From Bacteroidales bacterium UBA5536 (GTDB lineage: Bacteria > Bacteroidota > Bacteroidia > Bacteroidales > F082): a DNA stretch of 64,000 nucleotides. Both the position numbers and the translations under genes were made by a program. Numbering within the stretch: position 1 is the first letter of the stretch; the number at the start of each line of letters is the position of its first letter. The stretch covers positions 314,273 through 378,272 of the forward strand of contig DINQ01000016.1 in assembly GCA_002426795.1 (NCBI GenBank). Direction: 5' to 3'. The notes below the pieces were generated by a model. It was given only the letters and a program-made list of their open reading frames with translations, searched no databases and was not told the DNA's origin. Shown one piece after another: positions 1 through 8,758 of the stretch.

Positions 1-591
1 GAATCGGAGTTGTTGCAACTATGGGATGCCCAAATGGCGGTGCCTGCTACAGTGATTCATGAAAAGCGGAAAGAGTTCCTGTCGCAGTTTAAACCCATTT
101 TCCAGAAATACTATGAAACAGTTTCGGGCGGTAACGAAACGGTTGAAATCCAGTATGAATCAGCCCTGTACGAAGAACAGATGGAAAAGCTACTGACAAA
201 AAGTCTGCCACGTGACCGGGCAACACGCTATACAAATGTTGGTATACACAAAGATGACCTCAATTTTCTGATTGATGGCTACCCACTCAAGAAATTTGGC
301 TCACAAGGTCAGCAAAAGTCATTTGTGATTGCTGTAAGGCTGGCGCAATTTGATTTTACTTTCGACCGCCTGGGATACAAACCGATTTTGTTGCTCGACG
401 ATATCTTCGACAAACTCGACGACCAACGGGTGGCTAAGTTAGTTCAATTGGTTGGAAATGATCGGTTTGGGCAGGTTTTTATCACCGATACTCAGCGGCA
501 GCGGATCGAGCTGCTTTTTGAAGGCAGCCAGATTGACCATAAAATATTTGAAGTTAAAGCAGGTACTGTGGACCAATTGGCAAGCGAATAA
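1..591 (+). CDS. recF: RecF recombination/replication-repair ATPase, C-terminal part
   Basis: The window opens inside this gene; the frame is open from base 1 and only about the last 195 codons are present. RecF is an SMC-like ATPase that helps load RecA at single-strand gaps. Visible are the ABC signature-like stretch GSQGQQKSF (about 297-323) and a Walker B motif ILLLDDIFDKLDD (about 385-423), followed by the D-loop and switch region typical of RecF C-termini. A DUF721 gene follows 14 bases downstream, a common Bacteroidota arrangement. The 5' end lies outside the window, so the true start cannot be judged. Confidence 0.95.
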   Translation, partial: ESELLQLWDAQMAVPATVIHEKRKEFLSQFKPIFQKYYETVSGGNETVEIQYESALYEEQMEKLLTKSLPRDRATRYTNVGIHKDDLNFLIDGYPLKKFGSQGQQKSFVIAVRLAQFDFTFDRLGYKPILLLDDIFDKLDDQRVAKLVQLVGNDRFGQVFITDTQRQRIELLFEGSQIDHKIFEVKAGTVDQLASE

Positions 592-605
592 TATATCTTT
601 GTCTT

Positions 606-896
606 ATGTCGCACCAAAACGAAGAACCTTTAGGCGAAGTCATCCGGCAGTTTCTCCAGATTTACGGTCTTGAGCCGCGCCTCGATGAAACCAGGCTGAT
701 CAATTCATGGGAGAAAGTAGTTGGGAAAATGATTACTAAACACACCATGGATTTGCATGTGCACAAGCGAACCCTTTTTGTGAGGATCGACTCGGATGCC
801 TTGCGCAATGAACTCAGTTATGCCAAATCGTTGATCGTGAAAAATCTCAACAAGGAGGCCGGGAAAGAAGTGATCGATGAGATCGTTTTCAGGTAA
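606..896 (+). CDS. DUF721 (DciA-like) protein
   Basis: A 96-residue protein of the DUF721 family. DciA, the best-known member, assists loading of the replicative helicase DnaB in bacteria lacking DnaC. The sequence has the family core: an N-terminal helix, the WEKVVGKMI block, then a short beta segment (LHVHKRTLFVRIDS) and a C-terminal helix with NELSYAK. It is short compared with proteobacterial DciA, as is usual in Bacteroidota. Its position right after recF supports the call. A TATCTTTG box (594-601) sits only 4 bases before the ATG, so it may also have its own near-leaderless transcript. The helicase-loading role is inferred from the family. Confidence 0.85.
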   Translation: MSHQNEEPLGEVIRQFLQIYGLEPRLDETRLINSWEKVVGKMITKHTMDLHVHKRTLFVRIDSDALRNELSYAKSLIVKNLNKEAGKEVIDEIVFR

Positions 897-907
897 ACTA
901 GCTGTAA

Positions 908-1747
908 TTATTTCTTGTTTTTCTGTTTCCACGCATCAATAATGGCAACCAGCTGGTTTAATCCATCTGTCAGCGCAGCCGGGCCTGGTTGTAGGATGAG
1001 GGTAGAATCAATTTCGTGAATCTCTTCCTGCTGAACAGCGTTAATGCCATTCCATCCTGTGCGGTTCAGAATTTTGGACGGTATCACACGTTTTCCGCAC
1101 CAGGAGGCAATAATGATGTCGGGGTTACGACGGATTACTTCGGCTTCGTTGCTGATCATCCTGCCGCGCGCAGCTTTGCTGTGTGATAATTCTTCGAAAC
1201 AGTCTTTTCCGCCAGCAATCTCGATGAGCTCAGAAACCCACCTGATGCCGCTGATAAGCGGATTGTACCATTCTTCAAAATAAACGAGGGGTCTTTCCGA
1301 CTGGTCCTCGGCAGTGCTTTTTGCAATCTGATTTAGGTTTGCCTGTATGGATGAAATAAGTTTTTGCGCTTCACGGGCACGGCCAACAAGGCTGCCGGTA
1401 AGCAGTATCACTTGCAATATTTCGGATATACTTCGCTGGTTAAAAACCAGCACCTGGAAGCCTTCTTTGATGAGTTGTTTAGCTGCTTCTGCCTGCACAT
1501 CCGAGAAACCCAGGATTAAATCAGGGTTTATCTGCCTGATTTTTTCCATGTTTACTCCAGTGAAATCACAAACCATGGGCTTATCGGTTCTGGCTTCGGG
1601 CGGACGCATGGTGTAAACTGAAATGCCGGCAATACGCGCTTCTTCACCCAAGGCATACAAGATTTCGGTAAACTCTTCGGTCAGGCAAACGATGCGCTCA
1701 GGGTAGGATACACCTTTGAAATGGATTTGTTTGTTGCTTTTTCTCAT
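908..1747 (-). CDS. Cobalamin-binding-like periplasmic-binding-fold protein (no signal peptide)
   Basis: Class III periplasmic-binding-protein fold of the BtuF/FecB/FhuD type: it begins with PERIVCLTEEFTEILYALG, has the NPDLILG motif of the N lobe, a linker helix, and a C lobe ending in the LQPGPAALTDGLNQL stretch typical of cobalamin-binding proteins. I chose the ATG at 1747, which has AAAGGA upstream, over an in-frame TTG at 1789. With either start there is no signal peptide or lipobox, so the product looks cytoplasmic. No BtuC/BtuD partner is adjacent. Corrinoid or related metal-chelate binding is inferred from family; the ligand is not shown. Confidence 0.75.
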   Translation of the reverse strand: MRKSNKQIHFKGVSYPERIVCLTEEFTEILYALGEEARIAGISVYTMRPPEARTDKPMVCDFTGVNMEKIRQINPDLILGFSDVQAEAAKQLIKEGFQVLVFNQRSISEILQVILLTGSLVGRAREAQKLISSIQANLNQIAKSTAEDQSERPLVYFEEWYNPLISGIRWVSELIEIAGGKDCFEELSHSKAARGRMISNEAEVIRRNPDIIIASWCGKRVIPSKILNRTGWNGINAVQQEEIHEIDSTLILQPGPAALTDGLNQLVAIIDAWKQKNKK

Positions 1748-1893
1748 CAAATATTTTTCCTTTATAATCAAACAGTTTTCTGGCGCCAAATATTGCCCAG
1801 TACAAGATTACATTGTTATCATGTTAAAAGTGAAGATTTTACCTTAGATAAAATGTCAAAGGTATAGCATAAACAAAACACGTTTTGAATCGC

Positions 1894-1922
1894 TTTCAAT
1901 TCGATGTGAATTCCTACCTTTG
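1894..1922 (+). promoter_or_regulatory. Putative promoter of efp
   Basis: TACCTTTG (1915-1922) matches the Bacteroidota -7 consensus TAnnTTTG, with TTTC (1894-1897) as a weak -33 match 17 bases upstream. It lies 26 bases before the efp ATG. Confidence 0.5.
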
Positions 1923-1948
1923 CACAAAATTTTGCAAAATCGAATTTT

Positions 1949-2515
1949 ATGGCAACTACTGCTGACTTTAGAAACGGATTGATTATCGAATTTAATGGGG
2001 ATTTATATTCTATTGTTGAATTTCAGCATGTGAAACCCGGAAAAGGCGCAGCATTTGTGCGCACAAAAATCAGAAACCTCAAAACTGGCAAGCTGCTTCC
2101 CAACACTTTTCCGGCTGGCGTGAAGATCAACATCCAGCGTGTGGAACGTCGCCCCATGCAGTACCTTTACAATGATGGCGTTGACTATCATTTTATGAAC
2201 AACGATACTTTTGAGCAATTGGCAATCAGTAAAGATCTGATCAACTCGCCACAATTCCTGAAAGAAGGTGATGTGGCAGAAATGATGTACCACACCGAAA
2301 CTGATTCAGTACTCACTTGTGAATTGCCATCAGCGGTCGTGTTGGAGGTTACCTACACCGAACCTGGCGAAAAAGGCAATACTGCAACCAATGCCATGAA
2401 AGATGCAACACTTGAAACAGGCGCTGTGATCAAAGTGCCGTTGTTCATCAATATTGGCGATAAAATCAAAGTGGATACACGCGACGGAAGTTATTCTGAG
2501 CGTGTGAAAGAATAG
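1949..2515 (+). CDS. efp: Translation elongation factor P
   Basis: At 188 residues it has the normal EF-P length. EF-P binds between the P and E sites of stalled ribosomes and promotes peptide bond formation at polyproline stretches. The domain I loop carries KPGKG with Lys32 at the tip, the position that is modified in many bacteria. The OB-fold domains II and III follow, ending in a typical IGDKIKVDTRDGSYSERVKE. No EpmA/EpmB-like modification gene is seen in the window, so the modification state is unknown. Followed 73 bases later by an lpxD-like gene. Confidence 0.97.
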   Translation: MATTADFRNGLIIEFNGDLYSIVEFQHVKPGKGAAFVRTKIRNLKTGKLLPNTFPAGVKINIQRVERRPMQYLYNDGVDYHFMNNDTFEQLAISKDLINSPQFLKEGDVAEMMYHTETDSVLTCELPSAVVLEVTYTEPGEKGNTATNAMKDATLETGAVIKVPLFINIGDKIKVDTRDGSYSERVKE

Positions 2516-2588
2516 CCGTTCTTCATCGTGAAAACACTTTCATTGTGTTTATTTTACGACCTAATCAATTGGTTACAACACCTATTTT

Positions 2589-3521
2589 ATGAAATTTAAT
2601 CCAGCTTTGCAGCTTGCTCAGGTTGCCGAAATGATTGGAGCCGAATATAATGGCGCTCCTGATTTTTTAATTACCGGACTGAATGAGATTCATATGGTCG
2701 AGGCAGGCGACGTGACTTTTGTCGATCATCCAAAATATTACGACAAGGCTCTCAACTCAAAGGCAACAACTATAATTATCAACAAAAAAGTGGAATGTCC
2801 TGCGGGGAAGGCCTTGCTTTTTCACGATAAGCCATTCGATGCATTTATCCAACTGATCCGCAAATACCGCCCTTTTGAAGCCTCAAACGTGAACATTAGT
2901 CCTAGTGCTGAGATTGGCGAAGGAACTGTTATTCAGCCGGGTGCTTTTATAGGTAACCATGTCACCATCGGGAAAAACTGCTTGATTCACGCCAATGTCA
3001 GTATTTATGACCATACAGCGATTGGCGATGATGTCATCATTCATTCGAATTCTGTGCTAGGTGCTGATGCCTATTATTTTCAACGCCGGCCTGAAGGTTA
3101 CAAAAAGTTTGAATCGTGTGGCCGTGTCATTATTGGTAATAGGGTTGAAATCGGAGCGCTTTGCAGCATCGACAAGGGTGTAACCGGCGATACCGAGATT
3201 GGCGATGGAACCAAACTCGACAACCACTGTCAGGTCGGACACGACACGTATATTGGCAAAAACTGTCTGATCGGCTCACATGCGGCAATTGCTGGCGTGA
3301 CGCGCATCGAAGATGATGTCATTGTCTGGGGGCGGGTGGCCATCAACAAAGACCTCGTGATTGGAAAAGGTGCTGTGATTCTGGCTACTTCGGCCGTTGA
3401 TAAAACACTTGAAGGTGGAAAAACCTATTTCGGTGTTCCAGCGGATGAAGTGCGTAAAAAATGGCGCGAACTTGCAGCGCTTCGTCAACTGCCTGACCTG
3501 ATCAGCTCGAAAAAAATATAA
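2589..3521 (+). CDS. lpxD: UDP-3-O-acylglucosamine N-acyltransferase (LpxD-like)
   Basis: A 310-residue left-handed beta-helix acyltransferase. The N-terminal LpxD-type domain (about 1-100) is followed by many hexapeptide repeats (for example AEIGEGTVIQPGAFIG, TEIGDGTKLDNHCQVGHDTYIG) and a C-terminal helix. The conserved His region QVGHD corresponds to the acyltransferase active site. LpxD transfers an R-3-hydroxyacyl chain to UDP-3-O-acylglucosamine in lipid A synthesis. Bacteroidota often carry two LpxD-type genes, and the copy behind efp tends to be the paralogue, so the exact acceptor is uncertain. A terminator hairpin follows at 3541-3569. Confidence 0.8.
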   Translation: MKFNPALQLAQVAEMIGAEYNGAPDFLITGLNEIHMVEAGDVTFVDHPKYYDKALNSKATTIIINKKVECPAGKALLFHDKPFDAFIQLIRKYRPFEASNVNISPSAEIGEGTVIQPGAFIGNHVTIGKNCLIHANVSIYDHTAIGDDVIIHSNSVLGADAYYFQRRPEGYKKFESCGRVIIGNRVEIGALCSIDKGVTGDTEIGDGTKLDNHCQVGHDTYIGKNCLIGSHAAIAGVTRIEDDVIVWGRVAINKDLVIGKGAVILATSAVDKTLEGGKTYFGVPADEVRKKWRELAALRQLPDLISSKKI

Positions 3522-3540
3522 AAGAAATTATTAGAAAAGG

Positions 3541-3569
3541 AGAGACTTCCAAAAGGAGTCTCTTTTTTT
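3541..3569 (+). terminator. Rho-independent terminator after lpxD-like gene
   Basis: AGAGAC(T)TCC and GGAGTCTCT form a stem with one bulge and an AAAA loop, followed by a run of eight T. It sits between the convergent lpxD-like and ligase genes. Confidence 0.8.
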
Positions 3570-3571
3570 TG

Positions 3572-5056
3572 TCAGCTCTGACTTGCTGGCAGTTCCTCCT
3601 GAGGCAACTCAGCTTTTGGTGACTCTTTTTTAGTGTAATAAAGATCAATTACTACGATTATTGCCATACATCCCCAAACAGGAACAGATAACTTGTCTGT
3701 ATCAAGGAAGTTATTCAGAAAGCCGTGCACGAAATAACTGATCAGAGCGAGTGTGGCGGCTAGAGATAGCACACGCGCTTCTTTATTTTTGGCATTTTGA
3801 TAAGCCCGCAGGCCGGTATAAATCATTACACCAACCAACAGAAATACCAATAACATCCCCGGTATGCCCATCTCAGCAAGTGGGCCGATATATTCACTGT
3901 GTGCGTTGCCGCCGTCACCGGCATTGGTGCTGATGATTGTTTTTTCTATCGATCGCTGAAAAGGTGCATAAACAAACTGATAAGTACCTGGTCCCCAACC
4001 GACCCATGGTCGCTCGTTATGAAGTCGGAAGGCCGCCTGCCAGCGGTTGATGCGTTCGAGGTTGGAGGCATCAGAAGAAATATTTGAGATTGACCGCACG
4101 TGTTCGACTAGGTTGTTAGAAGAATCCTGCTTGTTTTTCTCAAGGGCATCGATAATTTCGTGTTCAAATGTGAAAAACAGCGTAACCAGGGTAATGAACG
4201 AGAGCAAGATCCAACGGAATTTGATGCGCAGCAATACAGCCAAAAATACCAGCAGGGCTGCTGCGATACTGATCCAGGCTGCACGACTCAACGAGAGTAC
4301 CGTACCCGTGGCAAGGATCACAACGGTGAGGATAACAAAAAATCTTTTTGTAGCCGACAGACCTGGATAAAAAAGATAGCCAACAGCCAATATCAGATAC
4401 ATGGCCAGGGCGGCACCATAGGCAGTATGGTCATTGTAGAAAGGCGACATCACCCAGTGTGCAGAAGAATCGCTAAAGCCATAACTGGCGTGATGTATGA
4501 TGGTATAGGCAATTACGCCAATCAGTGTTACAATGTAGAGCCAGATGAACCAATGAACATACTTAAATTGCTTAAAAACAAGCGCCGCTACAAAAAACGA
4601 AGGCACTACAAACCAAAGCCTTGAAACAATATATTTCACCGAGACTAATGGCAACTCGCTGGTAAAAGTGGTGATGATCATCCATCCTAACATGAGGTAA
4701 AGGACATTGGCAATGGGATGTTTGGCAATTTTGGTATCGTAGTTTCTTTCGTATAGTATTTTGGCGATAAAAAGGACCAAAACACCAAATAGCAGAGGCT
4801 CTACCGGGAGCGAGATGGCCAGACCGGCATCCATGTCTTCAATGTTGACCGAAAGTGGGGTAAGGAACGCAATGAGTAAGATTACCCTATCCAATGAAAA
4901 GACATACAATAGCAGAATACCCAAAACGATTGGCAATCCAAAGGCAAGATAAAAGTCCTTTTGCACAACCAGATACAGGTTCAGCGCAACAAAAAGCGCT
5001 GCTGCCAGGTATAACCACGCTATTTTAATGCGATCTGTCAAAATAGATTGTTTCAA
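3572..5056 (-). CDS. O-antigen ligase/polymerase-like membrane protein (Wzy_C family)
   Basis: A 494-residue multi-pass membrane protein with about 12 hydrophobic segments and a large periplasmic loop. The Wzy_C signature region is visible: a WGPGTYQF stretch and then NAHSEYIGPLAEMGIPG, typical of O-antigen ligases and polysaccharide polymerases. The start is a TTG at 5056 directly after the TAA of the upstream Wzz gene (TAATTG); no in-frame ATG occurs for about 70 codons, so translational coupling to wzz is likely. It is the last gene of the minus-strand polysaccharide cluster. Whether it ligates or polymerises cannot be told from sequence. Confidence 0.85.
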   Translation of the reverse strand: MKQSILTDRIKIAWLYLAAALFVALNLYLVVQKDFYLAFGLPIVLGILLLYVFSLDRVILLIAFLTPLSVNIEDMDAGLAISLPVEPLLFGVLVLFIAKILYERNYDTKIAKHPIANVLYLMLGWMIITTFTSELPLVSVKYIVSRLWFVVPSFFVAALVFKQFKYVHWFIWLYIVTLIGVIAYTIIHHASYGFSDSSAHWVMSPFYNDHTAYGAALAMYLILAVGYLFYPGLSATKRFFVILTVVILATGTVLSLSRAAWISIAAALLVFLAVLLRIKFRWILLSFITLVTLFFTFEHEIIDALEKNKQDSSNNLVEHVRSISNISSDASNLERINRWQAAFRLHNERPWVGWGPGTYQFVYAPFQRSIEKTIISTNAGDGGNAHSEYIGPLAEMGIPGMLLVFLLVGVMIYTGLRAYQNAKNKEARVLSLAATLALISYFVHGFLNNFLDTDKLSVPVWGCMAIIVVIDLYYTKKESPKAELPQEELPASQS

Positions 5057-6019
5057 TTATTGTTGAAGCATAAACCGCTTCTTGTTTTCGATGGCGAAAA
5101 CAACCAAAATAGAAATCAGTAATGCACCCAAAGCCGAAAGAGCAACCACAATCCAGCGAACGGGATACGACTTTTTGTCGGCAGGAAAAGGCCTTGAAAT
5201 AATATTGGAATAAGTAAGGTTTGAACGGTAAAAGCGCATTTCCTGTTCGTAGTCCACTTTGATGTCGACATAAGTCCTCGATTCGTGCTGTAGCATTTCT
5301 ACGATGGTCAGCAATTCGCCACCCAATTCTTCAATATTCTTTTTCAGCTCGGCTACACCTTTGTTGTTCACACCGGCTGTATTACTGCCGTCAAAAGTTT
5401 TCAGGTAACCTTTCATGATTTCCTGCGACTGCACGCTATAATCAATAAGGCCGTACTGTGTTCCCAAGACCTGCAGCCGTGTCTGCAACGAGTCGATCAA
5501 CTTGATTTTGGCGCGGAGTTGTTTTTCGTACATCTGAATCACTTCCCACCGTTTCGACTTGTGCATAAAGGCGACTTTTTCATCGTAAAGATGCAAAATC
5601 TCACTGGCCATTTGTGCAGCCTGTTCCGGGTTTTTGTCAAGCACTACAATCGAGATGGCTTCGTAAGGTGTCTTGCTGATTTTAACCTTTTCGTGGTATT
5701 CGGTCATCAACGCCGTTTTCCAGTAAGGATAATCGGGATCAATCTTGTAATCGTTCAGGAGGTCAAACTTGATTACCATTGAATCAACAATATCCTGCGA
5801 CTGCAAAATCTGCAGCATTTGTTCCGTTTCGCTTTCGTCGGAGTAGCTGTTGATATTGGCCGGATAAGCAATCGCTTCTGATTTATACAGCGGCGTAATA
5901 AACGCTGAACCTGAAAAAATTGCTCCAAGCACAGCCGCAACGATTGTAATCACCGCAAGGTGATACTTCCATTTGAGGAGGAGCCCAATTAATGAAGTGT
6001 TGTTGAAGTAGTTATCCAT
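5057..6019 (-). CDS. Wzz-like polysaccharide chain-length determinant/export protein (second copy)
   Basis: A 320-residue Wzz-type protein: an N-terminal transmembrane segment after MDNYFNNTSLIGLLLKWKYH, a periplasmic coiled-coil-rich middle, and a C-terminal transmembrane segment before a short basic tail. The Wzz proline motif region reads PADKKSYPVRWIVV. I use the ATG at 6019; the open frame runs further upstream, but that part overlaps the preceding wzz gene in another frame. Tandem to a paralogue with the same (A)xRKSYPVRWII ending, so the pair arose by duplication. It lacks a BY-kinase domain. Confidence 0.82.
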   Translation of the reverse strand: MDNYFNNTSLIGLLLKWKYHLAVITIVAAVLGAIFSGSAFITPLYKSEAIAYPANINSYSDESETEQMLQILQSQDIVDSMVIKFDLLNDYKIDPDYPYWKTALMTEYHEKVKISKTPYEAISIVVLDKNPEQAAQMASEILHLYDEKVAFMHKSKRWEVIQMYEKQLRAKIKLIDSLQTRLQVLGTQYGLIDYSVQSQEIMKGYLKTFDGSNTAGVNNKGVAELKKNIEELGGELLTIVEMLQHESRTYVDIKVDYEQEMRFYRSNLTYSNIISRPFPADKKSYPVRWIVVALSALGALLISILVVFAIENKKRFMLQQ

Positions 6020-6078
6020 CGTGATCAGATTATGCTCGTTTTTAGGTTGAATGTTGATTTTTTGTATGGTTGATGTGA

Positions 6079-7158
6079 TTAACCTGTAATTTTCCTTGAG
6101 AATTTCGGGTCCAGACTTTTTTTTTTCACTTGTTCTACTGGAACATTTTTGGTGCCGACATTTATTTTTTCGAGTATGATTAACACGATAACCATCAGAA
6201 AAAAAGTAGATGTCAGCGCAATAAGGACAATGATCCAACGTACCGGGTAAGATTTTCTCTCGGCCACAAAAGCAGAGGTAACAACGAATTTGTGAGGTAG
6301 ATTTTGTGTGGCATCAACCTTGGCTTCTTCGTATTTGGCTTTCATCTCCGACAACTGCTTGCGCTCATGCTCAAGCATGTCTCTGATCGAAACGTAATAG
6401 CCGCCATAATCGGCCAAAACCTTCATTTTTTCTTCAAGTGCCTTGATGCCGGCCTTGTTTCCGCGGGCGAGTTCAATAGCGAGTTGCTGGTTGATCATTT
6501 CGGCCTGACTTTCATAATCGTTGATGCCAAGCCGTCTGAAACTATTCAGCGAATCCTCCATTTGCCGAACTTCGTCACGTTGCTTAAAGTATTCTGATTC
6601 AACAATTTTGAACGCTTTGATGGCTACTTCCTTTTGCATGGCGTTCATGGTCGAATCAAACAATTCAGCCATGTCGTTGGCCATTTTGGCAGCAATTACA
6701 GGATCTTTGTCGAGCACAGTGATTTTTACGGCAGTATACTCTGTGCGTCTGAATTTCACTTTGCTCTCATACTCATCATAAAGTGTGGTAAAACGGTATT
6801 TTTCATCAGAACCGATGTCATAATGATTCATAAGATCATATTTTTCAATGATCCGGTCTCTGATTTTGTTTGAATTCAGGATCTGAAGCATCTGTTCCGT
6901 TTGTTCGTCTTCACCAAACTCAAGTATGTCTTTGCTGGTTTGAAAATTGCTGCTCAACAAAATTTTTGAAATGGAATTCGTTGAAGTGGGATACAGAATA
7001 ACAGTCGACTTATATAAAGGAGTGATAAAAAGTGGTGAGGTAAAAAGATAAGAAAGCAATATGGTGGCGAGCATCACAACGAAGATGGGAATCTTGTAGC
7101 GAGCAACCAGGCTGAGCAAGTTTAGTGAATTCAAGTCTCCTTTTTCAAACTGTTGCAT
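6079..7158 (-). CDS. Wzz-like polysaccharide chain-length determinant/export protein (first copy)
   Basis: A 359-residue inner-membrane protein with the Wzz topology: a transmembrane segment at about 20-40, a long helical periplasmic domain (about 110-300) and a second transmembrane segment ending in the basic cytoplasmic tail. The motif VAERKSYPVRWIIVLIAL precedes the second segment. Wzz proteins set chain length of O-antigen or capsule and may couple to an outer-membrane exporter. Upstream is the flippase gene; downstream, after 59 bases, a paralogue. The C-terminal tail is Lys-rich (about 25 residues) and longer than in the paralogue. Confidence 0.82.
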   Translation of the reverse strand: MQQFEKGDLNSLNLLSLVARYKIPIFVVMLATILLSYLFTSPLFITPLYKSTVILYPTSTNSISKILLSSNFQTSKDILEFGEDEQTEQMLQILNSNKIRDRIIEKYDLMNHYDIGSDEKYRFTTLYDEYESKVKFRRTEYTAVKITVLDKDPVIAAKMANDMAELFDSTMNAMQKEVAIKAFKIVESEYFKQRDEVRQMEDSLNSFRRLGINDYESQAEMINQQLAIELARGNKAGIKALEEKMKVLADYGGYYVSIRDMLEHERKQLSEMKAKYEEAKVDATQNLPHKFVVTSAFVAERKSYPVRWIIVLIALTSTFFLMVIVLIILEKINVGTKNVPVEQVKKKSLDPKFSRKITG

Positions 7159-7249
7159 AGATAATGCTGATTTTAAAGGTCGTCAAAAATAGGAAAATAT
7201 ATTGGAGCGACAAAGAAGGGTGATGATTCAATTAAAATTAATACTAAAA

Positions 7250-8734
7250 TTAGGATTCCCGATTGATGAGTAATAGTCTTAATTCTTTGATATTTAGAAT
7301 TTTGAATATAAATACAAGGAGAAAGTTCAGCGTGAGTGAGATCACAAAAGCCAGCATCCAATTCATCGATAAATGTGTCGAAATCCAGCTTGTTGTCAAG
7401 ATGAAAACAAAAAACCCAAGCAAACGAATCCAAAACTTCATGCTAAAGCGGAGATGAAAAATCTTTTCGGCCAGGGCAAATTGCAAAATTGCTGTAAAAA
7501 CCTGCACACCCAGACTTGCGTAGGCAGCACCTAACGCCTGTAGTCGGGGTATCAGAATCAGGTTTACGGCAACATTCAACACTACGCCGCTGGCAGCAAT
7601 GATGTTCAGCATTTTCAGGTTGCCATTTGCCGTGAGTAGTGTGCCAAAAATATAGGTAACAGAAACAGCTACAAAACTGCCCATCAAGACTCTAAACACG
7701 CTTGCCGACTCTGCAATGCGGGTCTGAAAATTCAAAATCGATTCGTTTGCCTGTATGCCATACAGCAATTCCATGATATGTGTGCTGTAAAAAATGGACA
7801 TCACAGCAATAATACCTGTCATAGAGATAATCAGGCTAAACGAAAGCTGCGTGAGTTGTTTTACCGATTCTTTTCGCTTGATAAGGGCTGAGAAAATGGG
7901 CAATAGCAAAACAGCAAACAGCAATGAAATATTGTTGCCTGCATCCAGCAGCCTAAAAGCTCTTCCATAAATACCCGTTTGCGTCAGACTGATTTCTTTG
8001 GGAAGCAGTCGTTCGAGCAAAACAGGTTCGAGGCGGTTGTAAAAACTCATCAACAGCACCAACAGTGCAAAAGGGAGACTCCTCTTGATGATCATGATGG
8101 AGAAAGGCACACTAAATGTTAGTTTCACCTGGCCTGCATGCCGCAAAACAACGAAAACTGCCACCAGGGTTGTAACCAGATAAGCTGCTGTTTGGGCATA
8201 GACAAACCATTCAATCTGAAAAGTGCCGTGAAAAAAACCGGACCATAACATGAAGCTACAGATGATAATCATCAGTACCCGATCGAGTACTGAAAGAAAA
8301 CTGTCGGTTTTAAAGAGCAACAGCCCCGAAATGTTTGAGCGGAGGTATAAAATGAAAGACAATAAAACCTGGTTGAAGCCTACCCAGGCAAGGAGCATGA
8401 GCTGGTGTGTGTTGTATCCAATGACCACACCAATCAAAAACGTCACAAGGCCATATAACACAGCCAACATCATTTTTAAACTGGCAATACCGGCAAAATG
8501 CTTGTTGAGCAAATGGTTGTTCTGTGCAATATTGCGGTTATTGAAGTTGGTGATGCCCAGATCGAGCAGGATATAAAAAAGGAACGAAAAGCTATAGATG
8601 GAAAGGTAGAATCCGTAATTGGCATCGCCGACTGCATTTTGCACAGCGCGGTCAACACCCAGTATCCAGAATGGCTTGATCAGAAGATTCAGAAAAAGGA
8701 GTAGCGCCAGGTTTCGGACAAATCTTTTCTGCAT
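7250..8734 (-). CDS. Polysaccharide flippase (Wzx/MATE-like, MVF superfamily)
   Basis: A 494-residue membrane protein with about 14 hydrophobic segments, beginning MQKRFVRNLALLLFLNLLIKPFWILGVDR, a typical polysaccharide-biosynthesis export protein N-terminus. The following DANYGFYLSIYSF and later repeats fit the RfbX/Wzx family that flips undecaprenyl-linked oligosaccharides. It sits between the FkbM methyltransferase gene (24 bases upstream) and the wzz pair on the same strand. Substrate unknown. Confidence 0.88.
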   Translation of the reverse strand: MQKRFVRNLALLLFLNLLIKPFWILGVDRAVQNAVGDANYGFYLSIYSFSFLFYILLDLGITNFNNRNIAQNNHLLNKHFAGIASLKMMLAVLYGLVTFLIGVVIGYNTHQLMLLAWVGFNQVLLSFILYLRSNISGLLLFKTDSFLSVLDRVLMIIICSFMLWSGFFHGTFQIEWFVYAQTAAYLVTTLVAVFVVLRHAGQVKLTFSVPFSIMIIKRSLPFALLVLLMSFYNRLEPVLLERLLPKEISLTQTGIYGRAFRLLDAGNNISLLFAVLLLPIFSALIKRKESVKQLTQLSFSLIISMTGIIAVMSIFYSTHIMELLYGIQANESILNFQTRIAESASVFRVLMGSFVAVSVTYIFGTLLTANGNLKMLNIIAASGVVLNVAVNLILIPRLQALGAAYASLGVQVFTAILQFALAEKIFHLRFSMKFWIRLLGFFVFILTTSWISTHLSMNWMLAFVISLTLNFLLVFIFKILNIKELRLLLINRES

Positions 8735-8758
8735 TGGGTTTGAGCGGTTTCGAAGCGG

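Noticed and set aside
908..1747. Iron-siderophore binding instead of cobalamin-type binding
   Set aside because: The LQPGPAALTDGL ending fits the cobalamin-type group better, though the fold cannot separate them; kept as uncertain.
1748..1789. TTG start for the cobalamin-binding-like gene
   Set aside because: The ATG at 1747 has an AAAGGA upstream and gives the normal N-terminus.
6020..6238. 73-codon N-terminal extension of the second Wzz
   Set aside because: It lies inside the first wzz gene in another frame, is Cys/Lys-rich and lacks any Wzz-like sequence; the ATG at 6019 gives the normal start.
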